Shown: positions 35,749-44,299, counted from the stretch's first letter. The stretch is 64,000 nt of DNA from Pseudomonas wenzhouensis (GCF_021029445.1 NZ_CP072610.1:2046001-2110000), one strand, 5' to 3'. Notes: generated from the letters alone by a model not told the origin. A program made the numbers and translations.

Positions 35749-36927
35749 CTAAGGCATGTTCGCCAGATCGCAGCTCACTTCCGGGCTGTCGTAACCGAGG
35801 CTGTCCATTTCATTGCTCGGATGGAGAAAGCCGTCCTGCGGCGAGGTGCTGACCAGCGCGCGCGGGTGTACCAGTGGAATCGGCTGGCGCAGCTCGCCAT
35901 TCCACGGGCGGAAGCTCAGCTTGCGGCCCTTGAAACCGTCCAGCGGTAGTTGTTCGTTCAACAGCAGGTGGCGAATGCCCTGTGGCTCGGCGGTGCGCTG
36001 CTTGGTGATGGCCGTGGCCACGCTGCGCACGGCCATCCAGGCGGCGAAGTCGCGGTCGTTCATCCAGCGTCCGGCCAGCGCCTCAAAGCGTTTCTGCAAC
36101 TGCGCGGCGCCGAAGGTTTCCACCGTCTTGTGCCAGGCGGTCGGGGTCAGGCCCTGGGTGCCGGCTACTGGGCGCGGATACCAGGTGTTGTAGGGCAGGT
36201 ATTCGCCGAAGTCGCCGCGCTCGTCGGCCACCAGCACCACGTCGTACTCGCCGGCCTGGGTAAACAGCGGCATCTCCGCCTGGGCGCTGCGCCGTTGGTC
36301 GTTGTCGAAGCTCCACGGCTTCTCGGTGATAATCGTGTGGCCGAAGCGTTTGGCGGCGCGCTTGAGCGCGTCGGCGTAGGCGCTGTCGTCCTCGGTGGTA
36401 CCTGTAACCAGCAGCCAGCGCGTCCATTTGCGCACGGCAAGAAACTGCGCCAGGGCATCGGCCAGCATGGCGCGGCTGGGCAGGGTGTGCAGCACGTTGC
36501 CCAGGCATTGCTCGCGGCGCAGGCCGTCGTCGGCACTGCCGGCATTGAGCAGCAGGCTGTCCGGCAGTTTTGCACTGAGCTGGCGCAGGGTAGCGGCGGG
36601 GGCGTTGATCACGAACAGACGAATGCCCGCCTGGTGTTGGCGTTCGGCAGCAGCGAGCACGGCAGCGGCGTCGTCACTTTCGGCGCTCTCCAGCATGTAG
36701 CTCTGCTTGAGAAAACGCCCGGTGCTGTTGCTGTCGGCGATGGCCAGTTCGGCGCCCCGCTGGCCGGCGTCCAGCGGTTCGGGGATGACGTTGGACAGCA
36801 GCGGCCCGCGTGGCGGCAGATGCGCCAGATAGCCGATGCGCACCTGCAATGCGTCCGCGCTGGCACTGGTCGCCACGCCGAATGCGGCGGCGAGGCAGAA
36901 CAACAGGCGGTAACTGATCCGGTGCAT
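35749..36927 (-). CDS. Periplasmic ABC-type binding protein of the PQQ alcohol dehydrogenase system
   Basis: 392 residues: signal peptide 1-24 (ending ASA), then a type-I periplasmic binding fold (LQVRIGYLAHLPPRGPLL; GAELAIADSNSTGRFL). It belongs to the family of branched-chain-amino-acid-like binding proteins tied to PQQ alcohol dehydrogenases. The ligand is unknown. It heads the propeller/ATPase/permease run, from which it is separated by a 255-bp gap with a repeat. An exa-regulon-type promoter with two boxes precedes it. Confidence 0.85.
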   Translation of the reverse strand: MHRISYRLLFCLAAAFGVATSASADALQVRIGYLAHLPPRGPLLSNVIPEPLDAGQRGAELAIADSNSTGRFLKQSYMLESAESDDAAAVLAAAERQHQAGIRLFVINAPAATLRQLSAKLPDSLLLNAGSADDGLRREQCLGNVLHTLPSRAMLADALAQFLAVRKWTRWLLVTGTTEDDSAYADALKRAAKRFGHTIITEKPWSFDNDQRRSAQAEMPLFTQAGEYDVVLVADERGDFGEYLPYNTWYPRPVAGTQGLTPTAWHKTVETFGAAQLQKRFEALAGRWMNDRDFAAWMAVRSVATAITKQRTAEPQGIRHLLLNEQLPLDGFKGRKLSFRPWNGELRQPIPLVHPRALVSTSPQDGFLHPSNEMDSLGYDSPEVSCDLANMP

Positions 36928-36954
36928 GGGGCGACTCCTGCAAAGGGTGTCGCC

Positions 36955-37022
36955 AGCATAGGAAGCGTCGCCAGGTCGGGAAATATGCCCAAGGTAGCGC
37001 CGGCTTAGTACAAAGGTCGTAG
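36955..37022 (-). promoter_or_regulatory. Putative exa-regulon promoter of the binding-protein gene (two boxes)
   Basis: On the minus strand: CTACGACCTT (37022-37013), 22 bp later GCGCTACCTT (37000-36991), then CTATGCT (36961-36955). The distances to the -10-like element are 51 and 29 nt, identical to the exaB promoter. The 13-mer GGGAAATATGCCC on the opposite strand (36978-36990) is also found at 38144. Confidence 0.6.
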
Positions 37023-37048
37023 CTCTTCAGGGCCGTTCCTCAAGGCCT

Positions 37049-38005
37049 TCACTCGGCTTGTTGGCGGATATCCAGGCGCAGGCCATGGATGCTGGCCTTG
37101 CCGTCGCGGACGCGTAACTGGGCGTTTTCGCGAATTTCCAGCTGCTGTATCCGGTCGCCGCGTTTCAGCTTCTCCCGGATCAGCGAGAAGGCCAGGATAG
37201 TGCCGCCTGCGTTTATCAGTTCGGGCTCATTGCGCTGGTAGCTGTACTCGTCGGCCTGGGCAAAGGTCTGCTGCCAGAGCGTGCGCAGCTGCTCCTTGCT
37301 CAGATGCTGCCAGTTACGCTCGTGCGGCAGGCGAACCAGGATCTGCGCGTCATCGTCGATCAGCGTCACCAGTGCCTCGGCATCCTGGCGTTGGGCTGCC
37401 TGGTCGACCGTCGCGAGGGCCGCCAGTGCGGCGCGGCGTTCGTGCTCGGTCGGGGTGATGGTGGTGCGGCTGCCTTCGCGGCTGGCGAGAAACTGCTGGG
37501 CCTGCGGATGTTCTCCCTGCCTGGCCGCGGCCCGTATCCAGCTCAGCCCGTCACTGTGCTGGCCTTGCTTGTACAGGCGTTCACCCAGCGTCCACTGCGC
37601 CTCGGCGTTGTCCTGCTCGGCAGCACGTCGATACCACTGCGCCGCCTGGTCCGGGTCGGCCTCGGTGCCCAGCCCCAGGTCATGGGCGCGGGCCACCTCG
37701 TACATGCCGATGGCGTCACCCGCATCGGCAGCGCGCTGGTACCAGGTCAACGCCTGCTCGAGGTCGGCTGCGGTGCCCAGGCCGGCGGCGAACATGTTGC
37801 CGAGGTTGAGCATGCCCTGGCGGTTACCGGCTTCGGCGAGCTGGCGATAGCGCTCGAAGGCCTCATCGAAGTCGCCCATCTTGTATACCGCATAGGCGTC
37901 CAGCACCTGGATCATCTCGCGGGCGATACGCGTTTGTTCGTCGTCGCCGGCACTCAGCGGCGTGCTCAGCAGTGTGCCCAGCAGCAGGCAGGCGAGATGA
38001 CGCAT
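37049..38005 (-). CDS. Exported Sel1-repeat protein with a C-terminal SnoaL/NTF2-like domain
   Basis: 318 residues: signal peptide 1-19, Sel1/TPR-like repeats at about 40-170 (AEAGNRQGMLNLGNMFAAGLG, AADAGDAIGMYEVARAHDLGLG, AAEQDNAEAQWTLGERLYKQG). The segment from about 190 to 315 resembles DUF4440/SnoaL-type domains (LVTLIDDDAQILVRLP...). Sel1 proteins act as periplasmic scaffolds. It is found among PQQ genes but has no recognised role there. The single gene is read toward the binding-protein promoter. Confidence 0.75.
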   Translation of the reverse strand: MRHLACLLLGTLLSTPLSAGDDEQTRIAREMIQVLDAYAVYKMGDFDEAFERYRQLAEAGNRQGMLNLGNMFAAGLGTAADLEQALTWYQRAADAGDAIGMYEVARAHDLGLGTEADPDQAAQWYRRAAEQDNAEAQWTLGERLYKQGQHSDGLSWIRAAARQGEHPQAQQFLASREGSRTTITPTEHERRAALAALATVDQAAQRQDAEALVTLIDDDAQILVRLPHERNWQHLSKEQLRTLWQQTFAQADEYSYQRNEPELINAGGTILAFSLIREKLKRGDRIQQLEIRENAQLRVRDGKASIHGLRLDIRQQAE

Positions 38006-38143
38006 GGCGGTACTCCAGAGGGTGGAAGCGGTGAATTAGGCTAACAAGCCGGGTACGTGCGGTATTTAGTTCGATGGTGGCGGATGGATGCGCCGATGGT
38101 GGCGGGTAGGGCAGGGGCGATGGGCATTCGGCCCGGATCTGGC

Positions 38144-38216
38144 GGGAAATATGCCCAAAGTACCAGCTGGGCAGTACCAAGGTAGTAACCCGGTGTGGGC
38201 CTTTACTTCCTAGCAT
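38144..38216 (+). promoter_or_regulatory. Putative exa-regulon promoter of the exported protein/exaDE operon (two boxes)
   Basis: ATATGCCCAA (38149-38158), 22 bp later GCAGTACCAA (38171-38180), then CTAGCAT (38210-38216); distances 51 and 29 nt. GGGAAATATGCCC (38144-38156) is identical to the 13-mer at 36978-36990. Confidence 0.55.
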
Positions 38217-38253
38217 GGCAGGCGACGTCCAATAACAAGAACAGGTGAACGCC

Positions 38254-38691
38254 ATGCGTATTTTCAAGGCCCTGCTACTGCCGCTGTTGCTGATCATCAG
38301 CCTGCTCGGTGTCGATCAACTGCATGCAGCCGGTGATATGACCCGCCGCCCGGTGGCATTGCCTGACCTGGTGCTGGGTAACGACGATAGCGACTACTTC
38401 ATGTCGCAGACCGAATACCAGCTGGAAACCGGCCAGGCCTACCAGCTCAAGATCATCGCCAGCGGACAGAAGGAATACGCCTTCCAGGCGCCTGAGTTCG
38501 CCACCTCCATCTATCTGCGCAAGGTTGAGGCCGGCGGTGTGGAGATCAAGGCGATCACCCTCACCGAGCTGGAGTTCGAGGACGCCGGTCAGGCGGAGAT
38601 CTTCTTCCTGCCGGTCAAACCGGGCAAATACCGCTTCTATGCCAAGGGTCTGGAAGGCAAGGGCATGCTCGGCTACTTCGTGGTCAAGTAG
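38254..38691 (+). CDS. Exported cupredoxin-like protein without copper ligands
   Basis: 145 residues from the ATG at 38254: signal peptide 1-26 (ending LHAAG), then a beta-rich domain whose GQAYQLKIIASGQKEYAFQAPEF and PVKPGKYRFYAKG resemble the cupredoxin fold. The Cys/His/Met copper ligands are missing: there is no Cys and no HxxxxM. It could bind another ligand or act with the kinase encoded 13 bp downstream, whose input domain is periplasmic. I do not know a named family. Confidence 0.7.
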   Translation: MRIFKALLLPLLLIISLLGVDQLHAAGDMTRRPVALPDLVLGNDDSDYFMSQTEYQLETGQAYQLKIIASGQKEYAFQAPEFATSIYLRKVEAGGVEIKAITLTELEFEDAGQAEIFFLPVKPGKYRFYAKGLEGKGMLGYFVVK

Positions 38692-38704
38692 CGTGGTCAG
38701 ATAG

Positions 38705-39970
38705 ATGAGCGCCCTCGGCCGTATCAACTTGGTGGTCAGCCTGCTGTTCGTGCTGGTCACCCTGGCAGGGCTGGCGCTGTTGTTGCGTCAGGCCAGCCAT
38801 GACGTGCAGCGCGAGTTGCAGGCCGCCGAAGCGGTAGTCGAATACCTCGGCGAAGTGGCGCGCAACAATCCGGGCAGCCTGCGCCCGGAGTTGACCAATA
38901 ACCTGCGGCACATCCGCGTGAGCTGGCTGCGTCCGGGCGAAGAGCCCAGGGCGCAGAGCAAGCCTGTCATCGAACGCTGGATCGCTGCCCGTCTGCTCGG
39001 CCCGGCGCCGCTGACGGCCGAGGTCTGGCCGCTAGCAGAGGGCCGCGTGTTGCACATTACCCTCGACCCTTTCGATGAAATCGAGGAAATCCAGGACTCG
39101 CTGTTGCAACTGTTGTTGCTCAGTGCCTTCGCCCTGATCCTCAGTCTGCTGACCATTCGTCTTGCCGTGAGCCACGCTCAACGGGTGCTGGACGAATTGC
39201 TCGCCGGCTTGAGCGAAGTTGGCGCCGGTCACTTCGATACCCGTCTGCGTGATCATGGCGTGGCTGAAGCCAGGCGTCTTGCCGGTAACTTCAACGCCAT
39301 GGCCACCACCCTGCAGCAGGTGCAGGCGGACAACGCCGAGCTGACCCAGGCGTTGCTGGCGCTGCAGGAGCGCGAGCGCACGCGCCTTGGCCAGACCCTG
39401 CATGACGACCTCGGCCAGTACCTGAGTGGCATCCGTGCCCAGGCCTGCCTGCTCAAGGTGATTGCCGACCGGCCGCAGCAGGTGCAGGACACCGCGCGCC
39501 TGCTCGACGATAACTGCGAGCGCCTGCAGCAGGGCTTTCGCAGCCTGATCCGCGACCTCTATCCGGTGGTGCTGGAGCGCCTGGAGCTGGGCCCGGCGCT
39601 GCAGCAACTGGCAGCCGACTGGCAGCAGGCGCAAGGCATTCGCTGCCGTCTGCAACTGGGCGAGCGCCTGCCGAGCCTGCCGCTGGCAAGCAAAGCCCAC
39701 CTCTATCGCCTGGTGCAGGAGGCGCTGACCAACGTCGCCCGCCATGCCGAGGCCAGCGAAGTACGCATTCGCCTGCAACGCCGTGGCCAGGGCTTGCGCC
39801 TGCTGGTGCGTGATAACGGCCAGGGCACTGCACTGCCGCTGCGCCCCGGCATCGGCCTGCGCTCGATGCGCGAACGCAGCCGCAGCCTCGGCGGCGAACT
39901 GCGCCTGCACAGCCGCCCGCAAGCCGGTTGGGCGCTGTGTCTGAACATTCCTCTGGAGGCCGCGTCATGA
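38705..39970 (+). CDS. exaD: Membrane sensor histidine kinase ExaD/EraS-like
   Basis: 421 residues. TM helix 1 (about 8-27), a periplasmic sensor region (28-132), TM2 (133-154), HAMP (about 155-210) and an NarX/UhpB-type HisKA_3 domain with His233 (QTLHDDLGQYLSGIR). The C-terminal HATPase has LVQEALTNVARHA and the GIGLRSMRERSRSLGG G-box. With the response regulator it forms the two-component system that controls exaA in P. aeruginosa (ExaDE, also EraSR). The stop overlaps the regulator's start (ATGA). The signal is unknown. Confidence 0.88.
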   Translation: MSALGRINLVVSLLFVLVTLAGLALLLRQASHDVQRELQAAEAVVEYLGEVARNNPGSLRPELTNNLRHIRVSWLRPGEEPRAQSKPVIERWIAARLLGPAPLTAEVWPLAEGRVLHITLDPFDEIEEIQDSLLQLLLLSAFALILSLLTIRLAVSHAQRVLDELLAGLSEVGAGHFDTRLRDHGVAEARRLAGNFNAMATTLQQVQADNAELTQALLALQERERTRLGQTLHDDLGQYLSGIRAQACLLKVIADRPQQVQDTARLLDDNCERLQQGFRSLIRDLYPVVLERLELGPALQQLAADWQQAQGIRCRLQLGERLPSLPLASKAHLYRLVQEALTNVARHAEASEVRIRLQRRGQGLRLLVRDNGQGTALPLRPGIGLRSMRERSRSLGGELRLHSRPQAGWALCLNIPLEAAS

Positions 39971-40617
39971 AGATTCTATTGGTGGACGATCACGCCGTGG
40001 TGCGCCAGGGCTACGCCAGCCTGCTGCGCGCGCTGTTGCCGGAGGTGCAGCTGCGTGAAGCCTGCGATGGCGAACAGGCTCTGCAACGGGTGCAGGAGGA
40101 GATTCCCAATCTGGTGATCATGGACATCGGCCTGCCCGGCATCAGCGGCCTGGAAACCACCCGCCGCCTGCGTCAGCGCCTGCCGCAACTGCGCGTGTTG
40201 TTTTTCAGCATGCACGACGAACTGCCCCTGGTACGCCAGGCACTGGACGCCGGTGCCATCGGCTACCTGACCAAGAACTCCTCGCCGGAAGTGTTGGTAG
40301 AAGCGGTCAAACGCACCGCCGCCGGCCACGCCTATATCGAGCAGCAGTTGGCGACCCAACTGGCCTGCAATCCCGCAAGCAGCGACGGCCTCGATCCGCG
40401 CCTGCGCGAACTGACCCAGCGCGAGTTCGAAATCTTCGTCATGCTCGCCCGCGGCCTGCCACCCCGGCAGATCGCCGAGAAGCTGTGCATCAGCGCCAAG
40501 ACCCTGTCCAACTACCAGACCCTGGTAAAGAACAAACTGCAGATCAGCTCGCAGGCGGAGTTGGTGCATTTGGCGATTGATAGTGGGGTGGTCAGGGTGG
40601 GGATGGAGAGTGCCTGA
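39967..40617 (+). CDS. exaE: LuxR-type response regulator ExaE/EraR-like
   Basis: 216 residues from the ATG at 39967. The receiver has D7-D8 and phospho-acceptor D53 (VIMDIGLPGIS); the NarL-type HTH (about 147-210) reads LTQREFEIFVMLARGLPPRQ then IAEKLCISAKTLSNYQTLVK. It is translationally coupled to the kinase. Known role of the family: activation of the quinoprotein ethanol dehydrogenase promoter. It or ErbR would bind the tandem boxes described in this window. Confidence 0.9.
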   Translation: MKILLVDDHAVVRQGYASLLRALLPEVQLREACDGEQALQRVQEEIPNLVIMDIGLPGISGLETTRRLRQRLPQLRVLFFSMHDELPLVRQALDAGAIGYLTKNSSPEVLVEAVKRTAAGHAYIEQQLATQLACNPASSDGLDPRLRELTQREFEIFVMLARGLPPRQIAEKLCISAKTLSNYQTLVKNKLQISSQAELVHLAIDSGVVRVGMESA

Positions 40618-40643
40618 TCAGGGCGAGACCTGCTGACGTTTGA

Positions 40644-40770
40644 TCGTTCCCACGCTCTGCGTGGGAATGCAGCCCTCGACGCTCCGCGTCCGCGTGTCGG
40701 TCGTGGCGCATATGCATCCGCTGGCGACGCAGAACGTCGCGGGCTAACTCCCACGCGGAGCGTGGGAGCC
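40644..40770. repeat. REP-like pair (CCCACGC-CTGC-GTGGG type)
   Basis: GTTCCCACGCTCTGCGTGGG and CTCCCACGCGGAGCGTGGGA lie 80 bp apart, with GACGCTCCGCGTC between. Same family as 32791-32911. Confidence 0.8.
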
Positions 40771-40881
40771 ATATGTCGCTTCCGCTGCCTTCTCGCACCA
40801 TCCGCCAAGCTGAATTTGCCTGGTTGTTTGGTGGGCTGAAGCGGATCGCCGCGCGGCCCACCTAACATGGGGTGCGGCGAA

Positions 40882-41535
40882 TCAGTCCCAGCCTTTCGGG
40901 CAGTCGATGCAGCCGGGCATGTTGGCGTCCTGAAAGTTGCCGAAGCGGGTGCGTGCACCTGTGAGGTTGGCATTTTCCAGGTTGGAGCCGCCGAGTTTCA
41001 CTTCCTGCAGGTTGGCATCTTCCAGGTGCGCGCCCTTGAGGTCGGCCTTGCTCAGCCAGGTCATTTCCAGGTTGGCGGCCTGCAGCTGGACGTTGTGCAG
41101 TTTGGCGCCGGAGAGGCGGGCGAACTCCAGGTTGGCGGCGCGCATGTCAGCGCCTTCGAATTGTGCCGCCTGGGCGAACAGCGCCCAGCCGCTGATGGCC
41201 ACCAGGTTGGCGCCAGACAGGTCGGCCAGGCGCAGGTTGCTTTGTTGCAGGCTGGCGCGGGTCAGGTTGGCGCCACGCAGCTTGGCTCTTTCCAGGTTGG
41301 CCAGGTCCAGCGTGGCGTGACGCAGGTCAGCGCCGGAAAGGTCAGCACCGGACAGGTTCATGCGGCGCATGTCGAGGTTGCGCAGGTCGGCGCCGCGCAG
41401 GTTGGCGTTGGGGCATTGGCTATCGGGTTCGATACGGCAGCCGTTGATCTGTGGCACGCCGTCGGTCTCGGCGCCGATGGCGTGGCTGCCGATTACCAGC
41501 AGCAGAACCGGAATAAGCAGGGGCAGGTAGTTCAT
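40882..41535 (-). CDS. Exported pentapeptide-repeat protein
   Basis: 217 residues from the ATG at 41535: signal peptide 1-22, then about 25 pentapeptide units A(D/N)LxX over residues 42-200 (ANLRGADLRNLDMRRMNLSG and following), predicted to form a right-handed quadrilateral helix. The Cys pair near each end (C33/C41, C209/C212) may form disulfides. It lies 182 bp after exaA on the same strand; a homologous gene sits by exaA in P. aeruginosa. Its function is unknown; a structural or protein-interaction role is likely. Confidence 0.82.
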   Translation of the reverse strand: MNYLPLLIPVLLLVIGSHAIGAETDGVPQINGCRIEPDSQCPNANLRGADLRNLDMRRMNLSGADLSGADLRHATLDLANLERAKLRGANLTRASLQQSNLRLADLSGANLVAISGWALFAQAAQFEGADMRAANLEFARLSGAKLHNVQLQAANLEMTWLSKADLKGAHLEDANLQEVKLGGSNLENANLTGARTRFGNFQDANMPGCIDCPKGWD

Positions 41536-41674
41536 GGCGAGTCCTCGGAGTGGTTGCCTGATTCGCTTCGCGGCCGATGCGCAATGACGCCCAGCCGCTG
41601 TTACACGAATACGGTGGGGAGCAGGGGTAGGGGGGCGCTGCGCGCCCCCTGATCGAATGGCCATGGCAAGAAGC

Positions 41675-41706
41675 TGGTGCGCATGACGCACCCCGGGGTG
41701 CGCCAT
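41675..41706. repeat. Degenerate REP half-units (GTGCGC/GCACCC type)
   Basis: GGTGCGCATGACGCACCC followed by GGGGTGCGCCATGC just 3' of exaA; a worn relative of the GCACCCTAC REP. Confidence 0.5.
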
Positions 41707-41717
41707 GCATTCAGCCT

Positions 41718-43580
41718 TTAGCGTTTGGCAGTGGTCTTGTCCCAGCTCGGCAGCTTGAACACCCAGAAGGAACCACCCTGGGCAATCGGCTTGGTCAGGT
41801 CGGCCATGTCGCCACCCCAGAGAGGTACGGCACCGCCGTAGCCGGCGGTTACGCCGATGTACTGCTCGCCATCCTGTTCCCAGGTGACGGGCGGGGAGAT
41901 GATTCCGGTGCCGACCTGGAACTTCCACAGCTCCTTGCCGTTCTTGGCGTCGAAGGCCTTGAAGTAGCCGTCGCCGGTGCCGGTGAATACCAGGTTGCCC
42001 TTGGTAGCCAGCACCCCGGCCCACAGTGGCAGGCGCTCCTTGTGCTCCCAGGCGACCTTGCCGGTGGTCGGGTTCATTGCGCGCAGGATGCCGACGTGGT
42101 CGTCATACAGGCGCTTGATACGGAAGCCCATGCCCAGGTAGGCGGAGCCCTTCTTGTAAGTGGCTTCCTCGGCCCAGTAGTCCTCCTTCCAGTGGTTGGC
42201 CGGGACGTAGAACAGGCCAGTGTCCTGGCTGTAGGCCATCGGGTTCCAGTTCTTGCCGCCGAGGAAGGGCGGGGAGACTTCGACCACTTCACCCTTGGTT
42301 TCACCAGGCTTGGGCTTCGGCGGGCGTTGCCCCGGATTCTCTACCGGGCGACCGGTTTCTAGGTCGATGTGGCTGGCCCAGGTGATCTTGTCGACGAAGG
42401 GGAAGGCATTTTTCAGTTTGCCGTTGCTGCGGTCGACCACGTAGAAGAAGCCGTTGCGGTCGGCGTGGGCGGTGGCCTTGGTGACCTTGCCGTCCTTGTC
42501 CTTGTAATCGAACAGCACCAGCTCGTTGTTGCCTGAGAAGTCCCAGGCGTCGTTAGGGGTGTGCTGGTAGAACCACTTCACTTCACCGGTGGTGGGGTCG
42601 ACGCCGACCTGGCCGGAGGTGTACAGGCTGTCGTAGTCCTTGGGGTCGCCGCCGTCGCTGGTGCGCGCCCAGCCGTTCCAAGGTGCCGGGTTGCCGGCGC
42701 CGATGATGATGGTGTTGGTCTCGGCATCGAAACTGGCGCTCTGCCACGGCGCACCACCGCCCTGGCTCCAGGCTTCCTTCTTGCCGGTCGGGTGGTTGGG
42801 GTCATCCGGCCAGCTCGGCGCCTTGATGTCGCCAGTCGGGGTACTTTCCTTGCCGTTCAGGCGGCCCATGTGGCCTTCGACGAAGGGGCGCATCCAGATT
42901 TCTTCGCCAGTCTCCGGATCGCGGGCGAACAGCTTGCCGACCACGCCGAATTCATCGCCGGAGCTGCCGTGGATGACCAGCACCTTGCCGGTCTTGCCAT
43001 CTTTGACGATGGTTGGCGCGCCGGTCATGGTGTAGCCGGCTGAGTGATCGCCGAACTTCTTGTTCCACACCACCTTGCCGGTGTCCTTGTTCAGCGCCAC
43101 GACGCGGGCGTCGAGGGTGCCGAAGTAGATCTTGTCGCCATAGATGGCGGCGCCACGGTTGACCACGTCACAGCACGGACGGATGTCGTCGGGCAGGCGA
43201 TGGCTGTAGGTCCACAGGCGTTTGCCGGTCTTGGCGTCGAGGGCGAACACGCGTGAGTAGGAGCCGGTCACGTAGACCACGCCGTCGTGGATGATCGCCT
43301 GCGATTCCTGGCCGCGCTGCTTCTCGTCACCGAAGGAGTAGCTCCAGGCCGGGGTCAGCTTGAACACGTTGTCGGCGTTGACCTGAGCCAGTGGGCTCCA
43401 GCGCTGGGCGTTGGTGCCCATGCCGTACTGCAGCACGTTGCTGGTGGTGAGGTGGTCATTGGCAATGTCGTCCCAGGTGACCGGTTTGGCCAACGCCCCC
43501 TGGCTCAGCGCCAGGCCGCCAGCCAGCATCAGAGCAAGCGCCAGGGGGCGCGGGGTGCTGGGTAGGTTTCTTGTTGTCAT
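41718..43580 (-). CDS. exaA: PQQ-dependent alcohol dehydrogenase ExaA, Ca-dependent type
   Basis: 620 residues from the ATG at 43580: signal peptide 1-31, then an eight-bladed quinoprotein propeller. The vicinal disulfide next to PQQ is C136-C137 ([13 protein letters not shown]). The catalytic Asp347 is in NDAWDFSGNNE. Two residues on stands Ser349, where lanthanide enzymes have Asp, so calcium is expected as the metal. Trp-docking blades are present. It oxidises ethanol and other primary alcohols in the periplasm and reduces the cytochrome encoded divergently. P. putida PedE is the closest type. Confidence 0.95.
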   Translation of the reverse strand: MTTRNLPSTPRPLALALMLAGGLALSQGALAKPVTWDDIANDHLTTSNVLQYGMGTNAQRWSPLAQVNADNVFKLTPAWSYSFGDEKQRGQESQAIIHDGVVYVTGSYSRVFALDAKTGKRLWTYSHRLPDDIRPCCDVVNRGAAIYGDKIYFGTLDARVVALNKDTGKVVWNKKFGDHSAGYTMTGAPTIVKDGKTGKVLVIHGSSGDEFGVVGKLFARDPETGEEIWMRPFVEGHMGRLNGKESTPTGDIKAPSWPDDPNHPTGKKEAWSQGGGAPWQSASFDAETNTIIIGAGNPAPWNGWARTSDGGDPKDYDSLYTSGQVGVDPTTGEVKWFYQHTPNDAWDFSGNNELVLFDYKDKDGKVTKATAHADRNGFFYVVDRSNGKLKNAFPFVDKITWASHIDLETGRPVENPGQRPPKPKPGETKGEVVEVSPPFLGGKNWNPMAYSQDTGLFYVPANHWKEDYWAEEATYKKGSAYLGMGFRIKRLYDDHVGILRAMNPTTGKVAWEHKERLPLWAGVLATKGNLVFTGTGDGYFKAFDAKNGKELWKFQVGTGIISPPVTWEQDGEQYIGVTAGYGGAVPLWGGDMADLTKPIAQGGSFWVFKLPSWDKTTAKR

Positions 43581-43870
43581 GGTTGTGCTTCCCGTTGAAG
43601 AAAGTGGTTGCCGCAGTGGCAAGCCGATGGTGGAACCCGGCCACCTTTGCGCCTACGGAAAAACTCCCGCCTTTGCCGGGAGGATTTCCCGACCGGGCCA
43701 TGACTTGGCCTTGCTGCCAAGGCATCACGCACACCCCCTCCCAAGCCCTACTACCAAGGGACTAGAACGCGACCACCAAAGCAGCATTCGGCGTGTCGCG
43801 CGGCCTTTCTAAGATGATCGCCACGAGCTCTGTATGGGCTGTCTTGCGTGCATTAGATGAGGTCCTAGCC
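43581..43870. other. Divergent exaA-exaB regulatory region
   Basis: 290 bp. It holds the exaB promoter with two boxes (43748-43815) and, nearer exaA, the near-palindrome GGGAGGATTTCCC (43678-43690). A clear exaA -10 with the 51-nt rule was not found, though the box at 43748-43765 has dyad character and may serve both genes. Confidence 0.6.
43748..43815 (+). promoter_or_regulatory. exaB promoter with two exa-regulon boxes
   Basis: CTACTACCAA (43748-43757), 22 bp later CGACCACCAA (43770-43779), then CTAAGAT (43809-43815). The gaps are 51 and 29 nt. There is no good -35, as expected for activator-dependent initiation. CTACTACCAA and CTAAGAT recur with the same 51-nt gap before exaC. Confidence 0.7.
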
Positions 43871-44290
43871 ATGAACAAGAAGATCCAATCCACCCTGGCG
43901 CTGCTGTTGCTCGCCGCATCGACCAATCTCTGGGCGCACGGTGATGTGGTACCGCAGGCGGTGAACACCGAGGGCCTGGAACCGCTGGGTGAGGAATGGC
44001 TGGACGAGAATCCCTATCGCGACAACCCGCGCGCCATCGAGATCGGTGCGTCGGCCTACAACCAGAATTGCGCGGCTTGCCACGGCCTGGAAGCCAAGTC
44101 CGGTGGTATCGCCCCGGACCTGCGCCTGCTCGAGCTGGGTGCCATGGGTGATGAGTGGTACAAGGAACGGGTGATCAACGGTGCGGTGCGCGATGGCCGC
44201 GTGTATATGCCGAAGATGGCCGACTTCCTCAGTCAGGAAGCGTTGTGGGCGGTGCGTAGCTACCTGGAGAGCGTGCACGTCGAGGAGTAA
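43871..44290 (+). CDS. exaB: Cytochrome c550, electron acceptor of quinoprotein ethanol dehydrogenase
   Basis: 139 residues from the ATG at 43871: signal peptide 1-22, one heme-c site C67-A-A-C70-H71, and a Met ligand in RVYMPKMADFL. ExaB/PedF-type cytochromes carry electrons from the PQQ enzyme to the terminal oxidase. It is transcribed divergently from exaA and heads the relay genes downstream. In P. aeruginosa exaC follows directly; here exaC is 7 kb away behind its own promoter. Confidence 0.94.
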   Translation: MNKKIQSTLALLLLAASTNLWAHGDVVPQAVNTEGLEPLGEEWLDENPYRDNPRAIEIGASAYNQNCAACHGLEAKSGGIAPDLRLLELGAMGDEWYKERVINGAVRDGRVYMPKMADFLSQEALWAVRSYLESVHVEE

Positions 44291-44299
44291 GCGCCTGAT

